The notes: generated by a model not told the origin, from the sequence alone. A stretch of 64,000 nt of DNA from Gymnogyps californianus (GCF_018139145.2 NC_059471.1:79692520-79756519); one strand, 5' to 3'. Shown: positions 10,256 to 26,000, counted from the first letter of the stretch. Made by a program: numbers and translations.

Positions 10256-13200
10256 CAATTCCAAATGGCTTGAAACAAGAACCTCAAGTTCATGACCTAA
10301 TATATGAAGGACGGAGTCTTAGCCCTCCGGGAACTGGAGACAGAACTCCTGCTAATTTTAGTAGGACTCCAGTTTACCTTCAAATCTCTTGAATATATAC
10401 TCTGACAGGAAACGTGTAGACAAGCTAAAAGAAAATAGTAACTGAAACAGTAACTTCCAATTACTTCATCTGGTATTAAGGATTATTAAATATATGCTCA
10501 GCTAGGAGTTTAACAGTAACTACAGGCTTCAAGATGTATTGTGTATAAATACATCTAGAGTGTGGAAAACTGGACTGGAAACACTTCACAGAATTATTGG
10601 ACCGTAGAAAAATATATATACTAATAGCATGCATGCCATATAGTTTCCCCAGAGAAGAGAAAGGAGATGGGAAAAAGGATTGAAATTAATGTTCATATGA
10701 AGAATGAGATAGGAGAAAGGATGGATATTGATGTTCATACAAAGAAATTATCTTGAAGGAATAAAGTACCTGTCTAGGCATCAGACATTCATAGAGTACC
10801 TACATCTGGATGATGAGCATTACTGCTTAGTAGTCCCAGCCAACTATTAGCCAATAAAATAATTATCGCTTACTTACAGTGATCTTAATTTTCAATCTCC
10901 ACACACAAAGGTGACCAAAGGTTTGAAGGTCAGAGTAGAGTTCACAGTCTTTTTAGGAAAACAAGAGCTGTTGGAAAAGGCAGAATTACTCCTGAATATC
11001 CTAGACAGGGCATTGATATGTTCAGAGAAAAATTCATTGCACTTTGAAATATGGAAAATTATGAAATTCAAGAATGCAAGCAGTAATTGAATGCAACATC
11101 CCAACCACTATCCAATTTCCAGGCAGGAATGAGTTCAGAGATTCTTCCATTTCAAGAACTGAAGTGATCCTCCTCAACAGCTCTAAAAAGAGGTGAAGCT
11201 CTCCCGTTTGCCTCAGCATGCAAAGAGACTGAAGTTTTAACTGAAGACTTGGTGTAAACTGCCTTTTTAGGCTCTTTTGCATGACATGAGGTAGAGCGCA
11301 TGCCTATACCAAAAGCCTCTAGCTGCAGCATTTCCTTTTGAAACACCCGCAGCATGCTACATACACACGTTAAAGGACTCAAGAAGATAGTAATGATTTC
11401 GTTACGATGATAAACCTACATTAGACTAGAATGAACAGTGTAAAAAAAACCAACAGAAAAAGCCACAGTTGGATTGTTACCTTGTCCAAGTATATCAGGG
11501 TAGGAAGTTAAAACCGTAGCTCAAGTTTCAATGCATCCAAGAAGCTAACTGTTGTGAGGCTCCCGGACTGCGACTGCAACACAACCGTACTTCGGAACAA
11601 AATTACCAGGATCACCAATTCATGAAAAATGTTGTAGTAACCTCCTTGCAACAGAGCTCACCAAGAACACCTGTCTTCTGCGTTCCCTTTATCCCACAAG
11701 TTTCCCAGTAGATATCAGGGTGGTTTCCAGGGTCTCGGTCCCAACATCACAGCACTCTAGGTCTGGCTTGAGTTCCTGGAGGCGAGCACTGCTTCCTTCC
11801 TGTGGAACGAGCTCTTGTGTGTGCTGCCGCCTTAGGGCAAAAGCTGAGCTGTCGTCGCTAGGCAGAATTAAGTAAACTGACTCAGGACTAAGCTTTCTGC
11901 TGTCTGACAGAACATGTACATGTATCTACTTATGAACAGGGGTTGGAGAGAGCAAACCAGGAGCGGGTCATCCATAACTTAATTAATTATGGAGAACACT
12001 AATGGTTAAAGACAGACTTCCACGGCTCTTTGGGGTACTTCTACGTTTTTTCTTTCAGAGTTAGTAGAATTTATTTGTAGCTTCATGAGGAAAGATGGAA
12101 ACTTACTGCATTTTTCTGTTCTCACGTTGAATCTCCAATTTTCTAATCTGAGTAGGTGTCATGTTGTATATCCTTATCACGATTATAATTAAAATGGAAG
12201 GCATGAAGTCCTACACAGCTGTCCAATTCACAAATCTGGAAAACAGTTTTCTTAATGCTGCTCTGTCTTTCCCTAGTACAGTTACAATTGCACAAGTTCT
12301 CTCCTTTGTAATTATCTAAGACTGATTAAGAACAATATATGTCAAATTTGCCATTGCTTTGTGGCATATGGAAAAAATGGTGGTAACCGATCTGACTCGA
12401 GGAGGAACGGTATCTACATACAGCTCACATTCTCAAACACAAGTCTATTCTTGGGGAAATATGAAATGATTTGAGAAAAAAAGTATTCCCTGACCAAACA
12501 ACACCTAAATCATGAGAGACACATCTCTGGAATATAACAGGATCTCAGAATAGTTTCCTAAAATCAATAAAAATATTTCAGTATAGAAGGATCTGTGCTG
12601 CCTAAAACACTCTTTACTATCTATAGACCAAGAGGGAAAGATACAGATGCAGTACAGAAATGAACCATTCTTAATAATCTTTTAGGATTTGTATGTCTTG
12701 TCTGTTTAAATATACTTCTGTATGGAATTTCTAAATAAGAAGAAAATATCCTTAGCATATCCTTAGCATAATCTGAAGTAATAATATCAGAACAGATATA
12801 TTAACATTGTGCTTTATCATAAAAATATGTTCATCCTCAGGATAAAATATTACCTTATCTTGTTTCATCTTCTAGATTTGACTGTGTCTGTATTAATGAT
12901 TTTCAAAAGAATTTGTGAAATCTGAGTTTAAAAAAAATAAACAAAATGATGGTCTCCCAGACAGCACAGCTAGCAGAGCTAGTAATGTTTCAGCAGAAAT
13001 GGCACCTTTTTTTTTTGAAAATTCTAAGTATTGTTTGCAATTATCTTCATTGCAACCACTTCTCAACAGCATCATGGTACAAAGTAGGTATGAGTTATAG
13101 CAAGTTTCATTTCCTTCAGCCTTTTAAGAGATTAATAACACATTTTTTTAAAAATGGTTTTGCAGCCTATTTGTGTAGCAAGTCCATCAGAAGATGAAAT

Positions 13201-16200
13201 TCTGACAAGTGCAGGTTCTGCTTTCAGCCACACAAGGACTACATCTAGAACATCTCTAAAAGAAGAGAAACAACAGAAACTATTTAAGAAGTATTCTTAA
13301 AATTACAAATTCATACATTTCATTGTGGTTTGTTTTGACAAAAGAGATCGCTAACTGATTTTCAACTCCACCTATTAGGGCTTTTTGAAAGAAGACTCCC
13401 TACAACCTTAGGCTTTTGTGAGAAACGTAAACAAGGTGGCCAGGATCCTTTTTCAGCAGACCTGTTTTATGACGTTCTAACAGAAAATTCCAGCTATTAG
13501 TCAGCATAATTAGCCAGGAAATATCCATACCAAACTTAAGAACTTGCAAAGTGGTAAAAACCCTCTGAATTTCCTCCATTCAGACAGGCTAATATTCACT
13601 CCTTGAAGAATATGACTATTGTTAATAGAAAACAAAGTCTAAGAGGCTCTGGTCTTGTTAGATTTCTCACTGTTTCTCTTTTAAATAGAAAACATTTAAC
13701 TAATAAAAATGTAAAAGTGTAATTGCCCAGTAAGACTATACATAGAAGAGATTTAAAACAGAAAAATGATTAGGTTAGGAACATGAGAAGCCATATATAT
13801 TCCAACTAGGAAAGCTGGGATGGGGTATGGATAGGATCAATACTAATACAGATGAAGATAGGTAGGAGACTATCTAAAAGGGATCAGATCTTTTCCCATG
13901 AAACAGACTGAGCTAAGTAAAAGTACTTGCTAGCCTTCCTAACCTAGAAGCCACCTTTGCAAACGTTCCTCGTACCCCTCATTTGTGTAGTGAACGTGAA
14001 TGGCACGTACATGCTGCAAAACCAGAAACGACGTCCCCCGCATCCGTATGGTCTCCTCTGTTCTAGATCATTTTCGGCAACAAAAACTTTGCTATTTTAT
14101 CAGATACGGGAAATGCACTTAAAACTAGAGATTTTAAAATGAAACTTCTGTCCAGGCTCAAACATTGAAATAGTGAGTCAGGAAATACAGGCCGAAACAC
14201 AAAACTAAATTAGGAGGCTTTGAAGTTTACAAAGATAGATAGGAAGAAATCACGACCAATTCACACAATTACAGACACTAAACTAGAAAGCAAATAGACT
14301 CACCTTTAATAAGGTTATGTCTCTATTGTAAAAATGCTATTTTGCTTAGAAAAAATGGGTTTTCTTTAAACTTTACATGTGACTTTTTCAAGGTGATGCA
14401 GTGGAGGGATTGGAGGAAGGAGGAAATAAAATGGGTGGTATTCACAACACCTGAATGCTTAGAAGCAGCCTTGGCTTCTTACATGAAACAAAGAGACTGT
14501 GACTATCCTCTCTACTTACCTTTTATGAATATTTTCCAAATATGCTAATTGATCAAGAAATACTCCTTTTTTCAAACAAGATACCATTTTTCACACAAAC
14601 AACATGGATTTAAACATAGTCGGCTGAAAATAATGCACTTCTGAATGTGCTTTACTATGCTTCATTAGGCCCAGTTGAACAACTCAGAGAAAATAGGGTC
14701 ATATCCTTCTGCTTTAGGTAGGTCATACACAATCAAAAAACATTTATAAAATGGTGGTAACTGAAAAATCTCTGAGTCTTGCTATGCATGCAGCTGTATC
14801 CACTCTGAACACTAGCGTTATGACTGAACAGATTTCTGTTCTCCTTCAACTTTTATGCTCCAACATAAAAAAACCCCACTTTATCACAGTGAACACTTCT
14901 ACAGCTTACGTCTGCATTAATATGATTTTATTCTTCCTGAAAAATCTTATCTCATCCTATCATAAACCTATGGAGATCAATTTCTAAAGCACTTGACGTT
15001 ACTCTGTGGCTCTTAGCGCTCAGTAAACATGATACTGCATATGTTCCTGTGGATGACATTAATACATGCTGAAAGAAGTCAGATTTTTACGGATTAAAGA
15101 GCATAACAAACTGTGACAGTGTTGATGCTCAAAAGCAACATGCATCATCAGTAAATAAACTTTGCATTTAATAACCTTCTCCTTTAAAAGCAGCTCTTAA
15201 AAAGCTGCATCCAGATAAACAAGGTTCGTACAGGCTCGCTAAATATATATGGTGCCATTATTGCTCAGGAAGGCAACCCATGAGAAGATGTACGGTGTTT
15301 CTGAAAGCTTGTGAGTAGCTCCAAGCCCCCAGAACACTAAGTGAAAAAGAGCTGTTTCAAGTTTCCACCAGAATGCCAAAACAGGTATTACCATTGAATC
15401 AGAGACTTAGGCCATAGCAGATCAGCGTGAAAGAAGAGAACTTCTTAATAGTATTATCTACTATTTCTATTCATGCTGAAAGTTATCCTCTGTATAAATG
15501 AGTATCCAAGTGAGCCAGGCACAGGTGCCTTGGTAGCACAAATGTAACTTGTTTCAGTTTAACATGCATGGAAATCATGCAAGCTATCCTGTTTTCACTG
15601 TATACAGAACCTCATCCATCTAGAAAGAGTTGCTGTTCTAAAATGAAAGTAAGGTACTTTACATCAGCTTTTTTTAAATTTCTTTCATTATCAAAAACAG
15701 TAATAAAAGAATTCGGTCCCTGCCACATGAATCCTAATGTGATGCAATCTACATATGAATATAAATCTGGTGGTTATGTGCTGAAGAGGCTTTCAAACAC
15801 CTATAGCAGATTTTTTTTTTTAATCTTATTTCTCACATCCACAGATTTTCTGTTGTTTTTGGAGAATTCTATGATTTCATGCATGTTTAATTCAATGTCC
15901 AATTTTATTTTTTTTTTTTTTAAGTATTAAGAAATCAACTTAAACACACTTAAAAAACAAACACTGTTTGCTTTTAAATAAACAGTTGCGGATTTTAGCA
16001 TTTAGGCATTAAGACTGAAAATCCTGAACTTGCACTTCAGGTAGTCAATGCAAGGTGAATGGTAAAATAACAAGACACATGAGTCTGAGTTCATTACCTG
16101 CTGACTCACGTCAACCTCTCTCTAATAGACTGTTTTTTTGCAGATAATCAGGTTGTTACAGCATTCCAAGAAATTTATAAATGAGCTCTTGACAAAAGTT

Positions 16201-16213
16201 TCAAGAAAATATA
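10256..16213. other. Intergenic sequence between the receptor gene and PNPLA4, nothing recognised
   Basis: Tail-to-tail intergenic DNA. Minus-strand open frames at 10892-11382 overlap one another in different frames and carry no domain. The 11.5-11.9 kb stretch is less AT-rich but resembles nothing I can name. Candidate downstream poly(A) sites of either gene could extend into this block. Confidence 0.45.
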
Positions 16214-16917
16214 TTTATTTAATTTTAGCAGAGGAAGAAAACATAATAAATACAACAATTTCTTACACCCTTCTTTACAAGATTTTTTTACATTCAAACA
16301 TCACACTTCTGTTACAAATTTCAATTAGTATTTCGAATTTTAAAAGACCACATTCACTGAAAAAGGCAAGAACTTTTAATGTTAAAAAATACAAATACCA
16401 GAGTAAAAGAGTGCAAATGGTTTATTTCTTGTGGCTAGTGCTACGTGTTCAAGTCCTTTAGAACACTGCAAGATATGTATTAGATCAGCAACATTGCAAG
16501 CATCCAATTAGCACGCACAACTATTACATTAAGTGAACAATACAGATTGTAATTTTTCATGGTACAATGTCGATTTGTCTCTCAAATAACACTGAAAAAG
16601 ACTTTTCCAAATTTCTGTAATTATGGCAACATGAGCGTTTTACAAATCCCACACTCAAGTCCTCAGCTGAAGCAAAATGGATCAAAGCTTGAACCTCCTC
16701 AAAACAAGACAACTACCAGGCAAGTACAACTCCCATTGTGACATGTTCATACAGGTCTTTGGAGTGCAACTGATACTTTCTCGGCAGAAGCAGATGCAAT
16801 TCCACTGGGACTTTCATTTTCATAAACAGGATTGGGACAGCAATCCCTGACACTCTGTAGGATGCCTGTAGCTGTGTTTTGACAGCCATCAGGTTTTGTT
16901 AATTTTCTGTGTACCAT
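16214..16917 (-). other. PNPLA4: PNPLA4 3' UTR (extent inferred)
   Basis: Sequence directly after the PNPLA4 stop on the minus strand. Minus-strand AATAAA hexamers lie at 16426-16421 and 16219-16214 and are candidate poly(A) signals. The choice between them is not settled by sequence. Confidence 0.5.
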
Positions 16918-17049
16918 CTATTCAAACCAGTTTTCTTTCAGTAAAAATCGTACAGCATCATCAAATCCATTTTGGTACAATGATTCCATTTTCTCCTGGT
17001 TTGGTGGGAACAAAGCTTGATTAAGTCTTACTAGGTTGGCCAGAGACAG
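16918..17049 (-). CDS. PNPLA4: PNPLA4 terminal coding exon (canonical exon 6)
   Basis: The acceptor is CTCTGTTGCAG|CTGTCT. It encodes LSLANLVRLNQALFPP through KENWFE and a TAG stop (43 residues). It is near-identical in pattern to the mammalian C-terminus, with MESLYQxGFDD conserved. Confidence 0.96.
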   Translation of the reverse strand: MSLANLVRLNQALFPPNQEKMESLYQNGFDDAVRFLLKENWFE

Positions 17050-20000
17050 CTGCAACAGAGCGAGAAGCTATAAATTAGTTTATTAAAGCAACTTATCTAG
17101 ACTTGACTGTGTTGCTATCTGTTCTGTCATCTGTTTCATGTAGCATATGTAAAAACAAAAGACCAGCATGGCTATGTCTACACTAGTAAATTAACCGTGT
17201 CCAGGTACGCTGCTGAGCGCCAAGACAAACTGGCACAAACGGTCTGCATATACACTGTTAAACTCACAGCCTCCAAGACAGACTGCCTGCCTGTAAAACT
17301 GCCCAAAGTTTCTGAAACATTTTAACTTTGAAAACATTCCCAGAACTGTCTGGCAGAGTGGTAGCTGGCACATGCTAAACTTGTGCAAGGAAATATTGTG
17401 ACAGCTTACTAGTGCAAACAACCACATTCTTGGGAACGTTCCCAGACAATGTTTAACATATGACTATAAATGTAGCTTGTATTACCAACAAATTAAGAAC
17501 TACTCAGGTTCTTAAGTGGTCACTTTGATGGTGTAAAAAGATTTCAGAACTTTGTTCTTGCATACAGACAGTATTAAATTGTTTACAACAAAATTAAAAA
17601 TATAATTAGATTTAATAATGTTCTGAACACTTCATTTATATGATTACTACTTTAGCCACATACTTTACTATACATAATTTTGCAAAACAATATCAAAATC
17701 ATCTTCATTATTTGAAGTAAGCGATTATTCAAATTCTGACACTAATAGATGGAGGAGGTTCAAAGAGACAGAAAACTGTTCACATTCCAATACAGATAAA
17801 TGAAGATATACAACTCTTCATTTTACGCAGATTACAATATTGCTGAAAAAAATTCTTCTTAGTGCACATTTTTACAGCCTTAAAAGCTAAAGGTGCTTCA
17901 AATGGAATAGTTTAAAATGTTGCCTGAGATACTGCACAAGTCTGCACTTGCACGACCCTAGAAGCAATGTAACTCTGCAATCAATTTTCTATCTCTAAAC
18001 TAATCTAATCACCAGCTCATTTTTCGTCCCCTAGATGCACTAGATATCAGATACAAATCACAACCAAGAAATACACAGTAAGTGATTGCATATATTTTCA
18101 ATATATATGAAATCAATAATCTCATTTACCAAATACTACCATGCTTAAAATCTCCCTGTGAAACATTATAAAGATTCAGAAATTGGTCCAGTTTAGGATG
18201 ACACTACATAATATGTTTTCTTAATTTGAGTAAAATTAGTGTTAAGAACTGTCTAAAAGAAACTAAAAAAAAGTACCAATTATTGCTAATTTTTATTTTT
18301 TCTTTCTAATGGAGTTTTGTTGACAGCTAGGTCTACCGCTATTCAATACATTCTTTCATCATGTCAAAGGAAGCAATACTGTGGTTAAAGTTTGTGAGAC
18401 AAAGCTTGCAAAGACAGAAATGTCAACGATGAAAAGGTCATAAAAATCTGTCTTTGCCTATATTTCAATACACAGAAATGCTTCTGTAACATCTAACAAA
18501 AAAACTTCTGGAAAAGCATTGTGGTCACAAATGCTCACGAGCTCTCTTGAGCAATGAGGTGACAAGTCATTGTATACCATTTCAAATGTACAACTTAAAC
18601 TTGTATTTTAAATTCAGTTAAAGCAGCTGATTTCAGTAAGTATGAAGGGATGTTCTGGAGTTTCTCTCTCCTGAGGTATTCTACAGAAGTCTTAATTTTT
18701 TTTTTTTCTATAAACACTCTGCCTAGCCAAAGACAGCTGATACTTAAAGCAAGCCTAGATTATTTACATTTAATAGCCTGTGATAATTTGCTCAATTTTG
18801 TACTAGATCAATGCTTTTCAACCTTTCTTCTTTATTCTACATTTTCCTTCCCTTATGTTTAAGAAAAAGTTTACCCTCCATTTGCAAAACAGAAAATGCC
18901 AAAACATTACTTAAGTTGATGTATAAGCACAAAATAGACGCCTAAAAATAAGCCTAACCTTAACTGCACAACTACCTTTTCTTCTACTGAAGTTATTTAA
19001 TAAACAAGCAACTCACCATTATATCTTGTTTTGCAAATTTAACATAAAGATCCACACGTCCTTTATCTTGTGGACAAATATCTAATCGACCGCTGAAAGG
19101 AGAAATCGTCACAGTTCTTCCAACAGGCAAGATAGGAAGGCCATTGGTAAGGCCACCATCAACCCACTTCTATTGGAAAATAGAAATATTTTCAAAGTAC
19201 CCTTAGTACAGTATGATCATAACTGAATACTTCATCCTTCCTGTCCCTGCCTCCTCCACCCCACCCTCAAGAACACTTACAAGTTTCCTTCTCAGAATAC
19301 CATGAATCAGCTTGAGTATGAAGCATAAAAATCAAGGAACTAACAATGTACACACAGAGCATTTAATCAATGAGCATTTGACATAATATGTGAATGTGTG
19401 TAATGTATTTATCAAGCTACTGATAAGGCTTGTTAGTTAATCTAATAACAAAATGCCCCATACAGAATTTTTCTCAACACATACATGAAAAGATAAGACT
19501 GTTAATATTACATGTGAACTATATCAGATAATGTATACTCCTCTAAAACATTACTCTGATTCAAACTAGGAGCTGGACAATCTGTATATGCCAGTAAACT
19601 GACTGCACAAGCTAAACCAAACATGACTCCTCTTTTCTTCTTTCGGAGCCTCCTGTCTTCTTACATACATAACACAAGACAGCAACAGCTGGAAAGCGGA
19701 AGGTAAACGTGGGAAGGAGCTGAACAACTATGGCACATAAGCGGGAGCAGACATCAAGTCTGCTACAGGAGTTGAGTATAGGAAAGAAGGAGGAAGAAAA
19801 AACAAAAGCAATCAATTAATTTCTTGCAGAGCCCCACATATTTCTTGGTTCTAAAGGCAGTCTAGTGGGACAAGCCTGATCTTCACAGGGACCACAGCCA
19901 AATTCTGTTCCAGTATAAGCAGGGACAGCTGTAACATCTCTTGTCAATATATTTTATACATTCATATTTTTTTCTCTGCTTACATGCATAACCCAAAACT

Positions 20001-23000
20001 CAACATCAGCCTACTGGCTAGATGCATTCACTGACATCATACATGAGTTCTGGTGATCAAATGCAGCTCACCGAACTTTACGTATCTACAGCCAATTAGT
20101 CATTCTACACTTCCTTTATCATCAAGGGAGAGAAAACACTTCTAGCACACGATTCACCTTATCCTAAAGTAGGTATTTACATCTGATTTGAATTGTGCTG
20201 AAAAAGTGCTTTCTTCTCCACTAATTATAAAGGAAACATACATTAACTACGTAAGATGTAGACTACTGCAGACATGTAAAGCTAGGCAAGTTGAAATGCT
20301 GTAAGAAATAATATTATAAGATTCCCCTCAGTGTTTCTTAAGGGTTTGACCTCCCCAAAGGTAAACTGAATACTCCAGGATATCATCTTCAAGTTTCATT
20401 AACACAGAACACTAAAAACAAATGGCAAATTGTACTAGTACTCTTCAGCACCAATCAGGCAGAAGAATACCCTTCTGCTGTAGGTGATACTATGTGACCA
20501 TTATGAAATAGCAAAATAATGCAAGTTTTCCCACAAAATTCCTGAAAACACCACAGGAATTTAGTCACAAAAACAACCCCCAAACCAAAAAACTCCCACA
20601 AAAAGTATACTATTGGGAAGTTGCTTATGAGTTGAGACTGTTTTGCCTTAGAAAAGGAGGCAAAAAAAAAAAAAAATTTCCAAACCCATTTAAAGCTATC
20701 TTTCAGATTTCTCAAACTCCATTACACCATTGCTATGATAACTGTGAGTAAAGCTGCAACATATCTTAACATTTCTAACACCAAGGCTTTTTCTGTGTGT
20801 GTTTATAGAGTCATTTATTATTGATTTATATGCAATGTTCCTTGGAGTACTAAGTGACTTTTTGTTGCGATTCCTACAGTGAAAAGAACAGTGGAGTCCC
20901 TGTCTAAGCCACTCCAGACACCATAACAGATGACATTATTAATGTCTTTCACAAGTCTAGCTTAGTACTTTTACCACTTAAGAGTTCTCTCACTTTTAAA
21001 AATTCTGATTATTTAGGTTTTTCCCCTCTCCTCTCCTGTAACTTCAATATTTACTTGAAAATCAAAACATTTACCAAGGCAAGGGCAATACTTTTTATTA
21101 AGCACTATCTTTTGTAGATTCTGTTATTCCGGGCTGACGTGCTCTCTGTCATTTTACTTTCTTTCAAGCATTTGGGAGAAACTGCTTCTCAGTCAAAAAC
21201 ACTTTAGCTTCACAGTCCCTCATGTTACAAAGTTAAAATAAAACATTTATATGCTGCAAATAAAGAGATGTAATGCCCCAGCTTCTTTTAATTCCATTAA
21301 CCAGTTCTTGAAAAATGCTTCTTAGCTGATGAGGCAAATTCCTGGTAACTTCTGAATTAGTTTCTCTTTTCTAAGTACAGTGCAAAGACAGAGAAAGTTC
21401 TGAAATAATGTGTAATGAAAACTAAACCAGACAATGAAATTGAGGATGCAGGCTGGACCTAATGGCGTCTACCCATTTACCAGTAGACGGTTTTTACAAA
21501 GCTGTTCTGTAAGAACTACAGTGACACAAACTACAGCTTCATCATCAGATACAGTCAACTCAATCATCTGCAGATCTTTATCTGGCTTAAAGATTAACCT
21601 TGCCAGAGATTCAGAGGACACCAAACCAGCTCAAAGAAAGATAATTTCACATGGAGCAAGCTTGCCCTGGTGTTACTGGAAGCCTAGTCCAAGGGCACCT
21701 TAAATCCCCAACCCAGGTAATAAACTAGCCCAATCTGGTTAAGGCCATTAACAGACTATAAATTCTCAGATGTTATCTTACACTCCCTTTTCCTTCATAT
21801 TTTTTTTAGGCTCATCAAACCAGAAGAAAACATACTATGAACAGATTGATGTTATGTCTATGCTACCATGCAATTTAGCTTATTCACCCCAAAAGTCTAG
21901 CCTCCAAGCATGCATACTATATGTAAGCTAGCTAATCCCAGTATGAGCCAAATGCTTCCCAAAAAGTATTCTTCCTAAAAAGAAAACTAAAGTGCAATGC
22001 TGCTAACAGTTTACCCTAAGGTGCACTCTCTATAGGCAGTATGGACAGGCTAGCAACATGTTTGGCTATTTTCTGACACTATTCCAGCAAAAGTGCACCA
22101 TACTCCCTTACATATCATGCATCACATACCTCAGATAACATACCAAAATACATTTTAAAAACACTCCCAGATGACCTGGTGATATGTATGCAGGTGACAT
22201 ATGTAGCCCAGAGAAGGTCCAGATCAACTGTTCTGAAGCACAGATAAGGCCAGTAGGCTCGAGCAGCTAGCAGGGAGTAAGCTTGATTCCATGCTGCCAT
22301 AGACCATATGGCCTAAGGAATTTACTCCCTGAAACTAGCGTACATGCAGACAGACAGAGTATTGGTCTGTTACAGTAAAGCTTTCAGGAAACTTAGAATA
22401 TGATGCTAATATGATAGGTGTCCTTGCAGAGCCAAATCAATATCCAATCCATCTTACCGACTTCAGTGCTTACCATGTCTGGATCATGAGGTTACATGCC
22501 ATGTATCTGGCTCTACAGTGCATGCTTTAGGGCCCCTATTACCCACCCACATATCTTCATTACTCACTATTCCAAACCAAGGAAATACTATTGCAAGAGA
22601 GATCCTAAGGTTTTTGCTCTCACCCTGCTCTAAGTGTTTTGGACTAAAGAATGGAAGTCACATGCATTTACAGGCAACAGTTTTCTCAAAAAAACCCAAA
22701 TAAACAACCAAAAAAAAAAAACCCGCACCTAAAAAAAATCTCCAAACCACAAATGCACTGTTTTACAGAGTATGAGAAAAGTCAGTGCAGACATGCAGAA
22801 CTAATCATTCCAACAAATAACAATCAATAAAGGCAACCTCATCCCCAGAAACTGCCTTTTCTGAATCTCACTTAAGGAGAGTAGTAAGGAGCTTTGCAAA
22901 TGACAACAAGCTTTCAAGTAACAGAAGAACCAGTTTCCGTGAAACATTCATTGATGTCACTTTTGAATGCAAAAAATAAAGTTGGGTAGGAATGAGAACT

Positions 23001-26000
23001 GTCCACTAGGAGGAGGCTGCAGGTGTTTCAGTAAATACTACAACACCTATGCAAATCATAATAGAAGCGTTCACCCAGTAAAATGGGTTTTAAATAAGTT
23101 TTCGACAAAACGTGGAGCCAACTTTTCAATTTCTTAATTGAAAGAACAACACAAGAAATGTAACAATGACACTTCCTTCCCTTTAACTAATGTCAGAATG
23201 AACATAAAATATCCATGTATGCCCTTTGAACTGCACAAGGAGCATATAAAGACTCCAACCAACAAAATTTCCACGCTCTGGAAAGCTGCAAGCAATCTCC
23301 ATTTAACTCAAGCAGTCAGGCAATACTGATTTAAACCCTTCAAACATTTTAGCTGATATGTATTGCTGTATACATAATTCTAAAGCTGACAAGCTTTCTG
23401 ACATAACAAACTCCAACTCCCTCTTGCTAGAGACAAATGCATATGGTTTTGTGGGGGTTCTTAGGCAGGGTGGCTGTGAGGATTATAGATGTTCTAAAGG
23501 CATCATTTGGATGCGTATGAGGAAATAAAGGAAAAAGTATCATGTAGTATTTCTCAGAAAGAAAAAAATGGCTATTTTCATGCTCCAGTAATTACAAACA
23601 GACTAAACAGTCAAAATTGTTAAACTGTTAATATATTTACTTCAGAAAGACAAAAAAGTTCTTGAAGCTAAACCAAGTACAGGCAACCGTGAAAAGGTTT
23701 CCTTATAGTAGTGTACACCTCTGAAAACTTCAGAGCCATGTGCTATAGTGGAAAAAAAAAGGTTATTCTTTAATGCTTGTCCAGAGATAAGAGATCTGAA
23801 GGTACCTGGTAAGCATGTAATTCTGTACAGAACATGAGAACAACACATACGTAAACACACACACGTACTCCAGCAGCGTGCAATCTGCCAAGACCTCCCT
23901 TATCATTCCTTCCATTAAACAGAAAAGCAGAATGGTGGTCCTCTAAATGGCAAAAAACATTTTAGAGTTGGTAACACAGCTTGTCGTGAGAAGCATCTTT
24001 ACTAAGAGAAGCTTCTTCTCATGGTAAGTGTTAGACATTATCTTTAGGAAACAGCTTCAGGCTACAGAGATCATTTCAGTCTCAACACCCACAATTTTTA
24101 AAACAACACATGAACAAACTCATGTCATCTTTCACAGTGTTCATCTACAGTATCAACAGAAACAATAACTATTCTACAAAATATAGTATTGCAGTTGCCT
24201 TCCCTTAAGATCAAATCATTGCCTCGTAAATGAAGAATGCTCTTACACAAAAAAAAAAAGCTGGTAGTTAAACTTAATGAAAAATTACCTCTCCTTTATA
24301 TTCCACTGGCTTAATTCCTGCATATACTGGTACAAAACTACTTGCTAGCAGGACCTAGAGAAAAGCAAGCAGAAAGAATAGAGAACAAAATTGAAGAAAA
24401 GACAACAAAGTAATTCTGAACCGATACATATTTTCATACATATTTATCTATATTAAATAATATAGCAGTAAGCAGTCAATATATTAGTTTTACATAAAAC
24501 TATTGTCATCTCAAAACGTCTTGTTGTGGTATGTCAAAATGTGATTAAAACTATTCAATAGGTTTTTTTTTTTTTATGACGTGATAGTGACAACTCTCAA
24601 AACAAATTATCACAAACTAACTCATTGATTAATGTGATTCAAAAGATATGAACTTAGTCTTACACAATGTGAAGTAAATCTATGATTTTGCAGAAACTAA
24701 ATATGCATGTGCTGAAAAAAAAGATGCAATATAGAGTATTGTCAAAGAAGTTGACCCAATCATTCTGCTGGCGTATCTATACAGTGTTTACTCTTCTAAT
24801 AAATCAGATTTTCTAAGAATTCAAAATTTCCAACAGACTATAAAGAGCCTGAAAATTCACATATGTGTATCTTTATCAGTATCGACACTTTGCATTTAAT
24901 ACATTCAAGTATTAACAAATTACTATTTGCCCTATTGTAAGCCTACATTGCTGTCTACAGCAGTTCTCAATTTTTATTTTTAATTTTTTTTTTTAGACCA
25001 GGACACCTCTTCTGTCATGTATAGATGTGCACACACACATAACTTTCTATCCACTCATAGCAATATCTATGAGAGTGTGTGTGTATCTCTATACCGATGT
25101 AACCACCTATATATACATGCAATCAGTATACAGCATTTCAAAGAGAAGGGGTAGATGTGTGGATAAAGTGCAATATGTCAGAAATTTTCATATAGCTAAA
25201 TATGGTGAATATGCATGCATGTTCTTGCATGGAGGCATGACAGACAAATCTGTGGAACAGAAGCAGGTTATGGACTGGAGTATATACTATGTGAAAGATG
25301 ATCATGTGCAAAAAACCCCACAATCCATGGGGATTATGGAAGAAAATGCCTGAGCTTTTTTTGGTGGAATTGCATTTATTTTTACAACAAATTAAGCTAC
25401 TTTCAGTATTAAACACCTCTCCTCCCCTGACAAGTCTTAATTAAGGCTCTATATGAAGTCTTTCACTTTGAGAACTCTTTTCTTGCCTATTTCTCTCGCC
25501 AGTGATCTAGAATACCAGAGCTTTGTCTGAACTCATATAAAAAGGCCTTCTCTTCTTATTTTCCAAATGTGAGATTTTAGCTATTTCTCTACCACACAGG
25601 CCTTTCCCTCACAAAAGCATAAGATAAGGTCCCCCTTGAAACCCTTCCTCTCCAGATTTTGAAAAGTGACATCCTACAGGGTTCCCAAGTTCCCAACATC
25701 AGCTTCTTCCCCTGCCCAACTCCCTTTCTACTCTCTCCTTCAACTCCACCTCAGTAACTTTGGCCCTTCTAAACTAAGAGAAATGGGGACAAAAGGTTTA
25801 GTGAAGGAAAAGAGTCAAACCCAGGTGACCCCTGCAAAGTGTGAATTCTTTTCAAGAACACTGAAAAAAGCAGTTGGCCTTCCTTATAAAGTCACTTAGA
25901 TCTCAAGAGCGAGGCGAGGAAGGACAAGTTTGAAGAACTAACACTTTCAGTATTTCCCTACCACTAATAGACCAGTGTGGACTCCTATTCACTGCTCCCA

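Noticed and set aside
9540..10392. Short open frames on both strands
   Set aside because: They lie in or overlap the decayed CR1 fragment. The minus-strand one is a remnant of the CR1 ORF2 C-terminus.
10892..11382. Three overlapping minus-strand frames of 70-82 codons
   Set aside because: They occupy different frames, share no domain and lack splice signals linking them.
14342..14548. 68-codon plus-strand frame considered as a small exon
   Set aside because: No recognisable domain, no consistent acceptor/donor pair and no neighbouring exon that fits.
25027..25353. 108-codon plus-strand frame within a PNPLA4 intron
   Set aside because: No domain, starts in a simple-repeat-like TG/CA region, and antisense to PNPLA4 without splice support.
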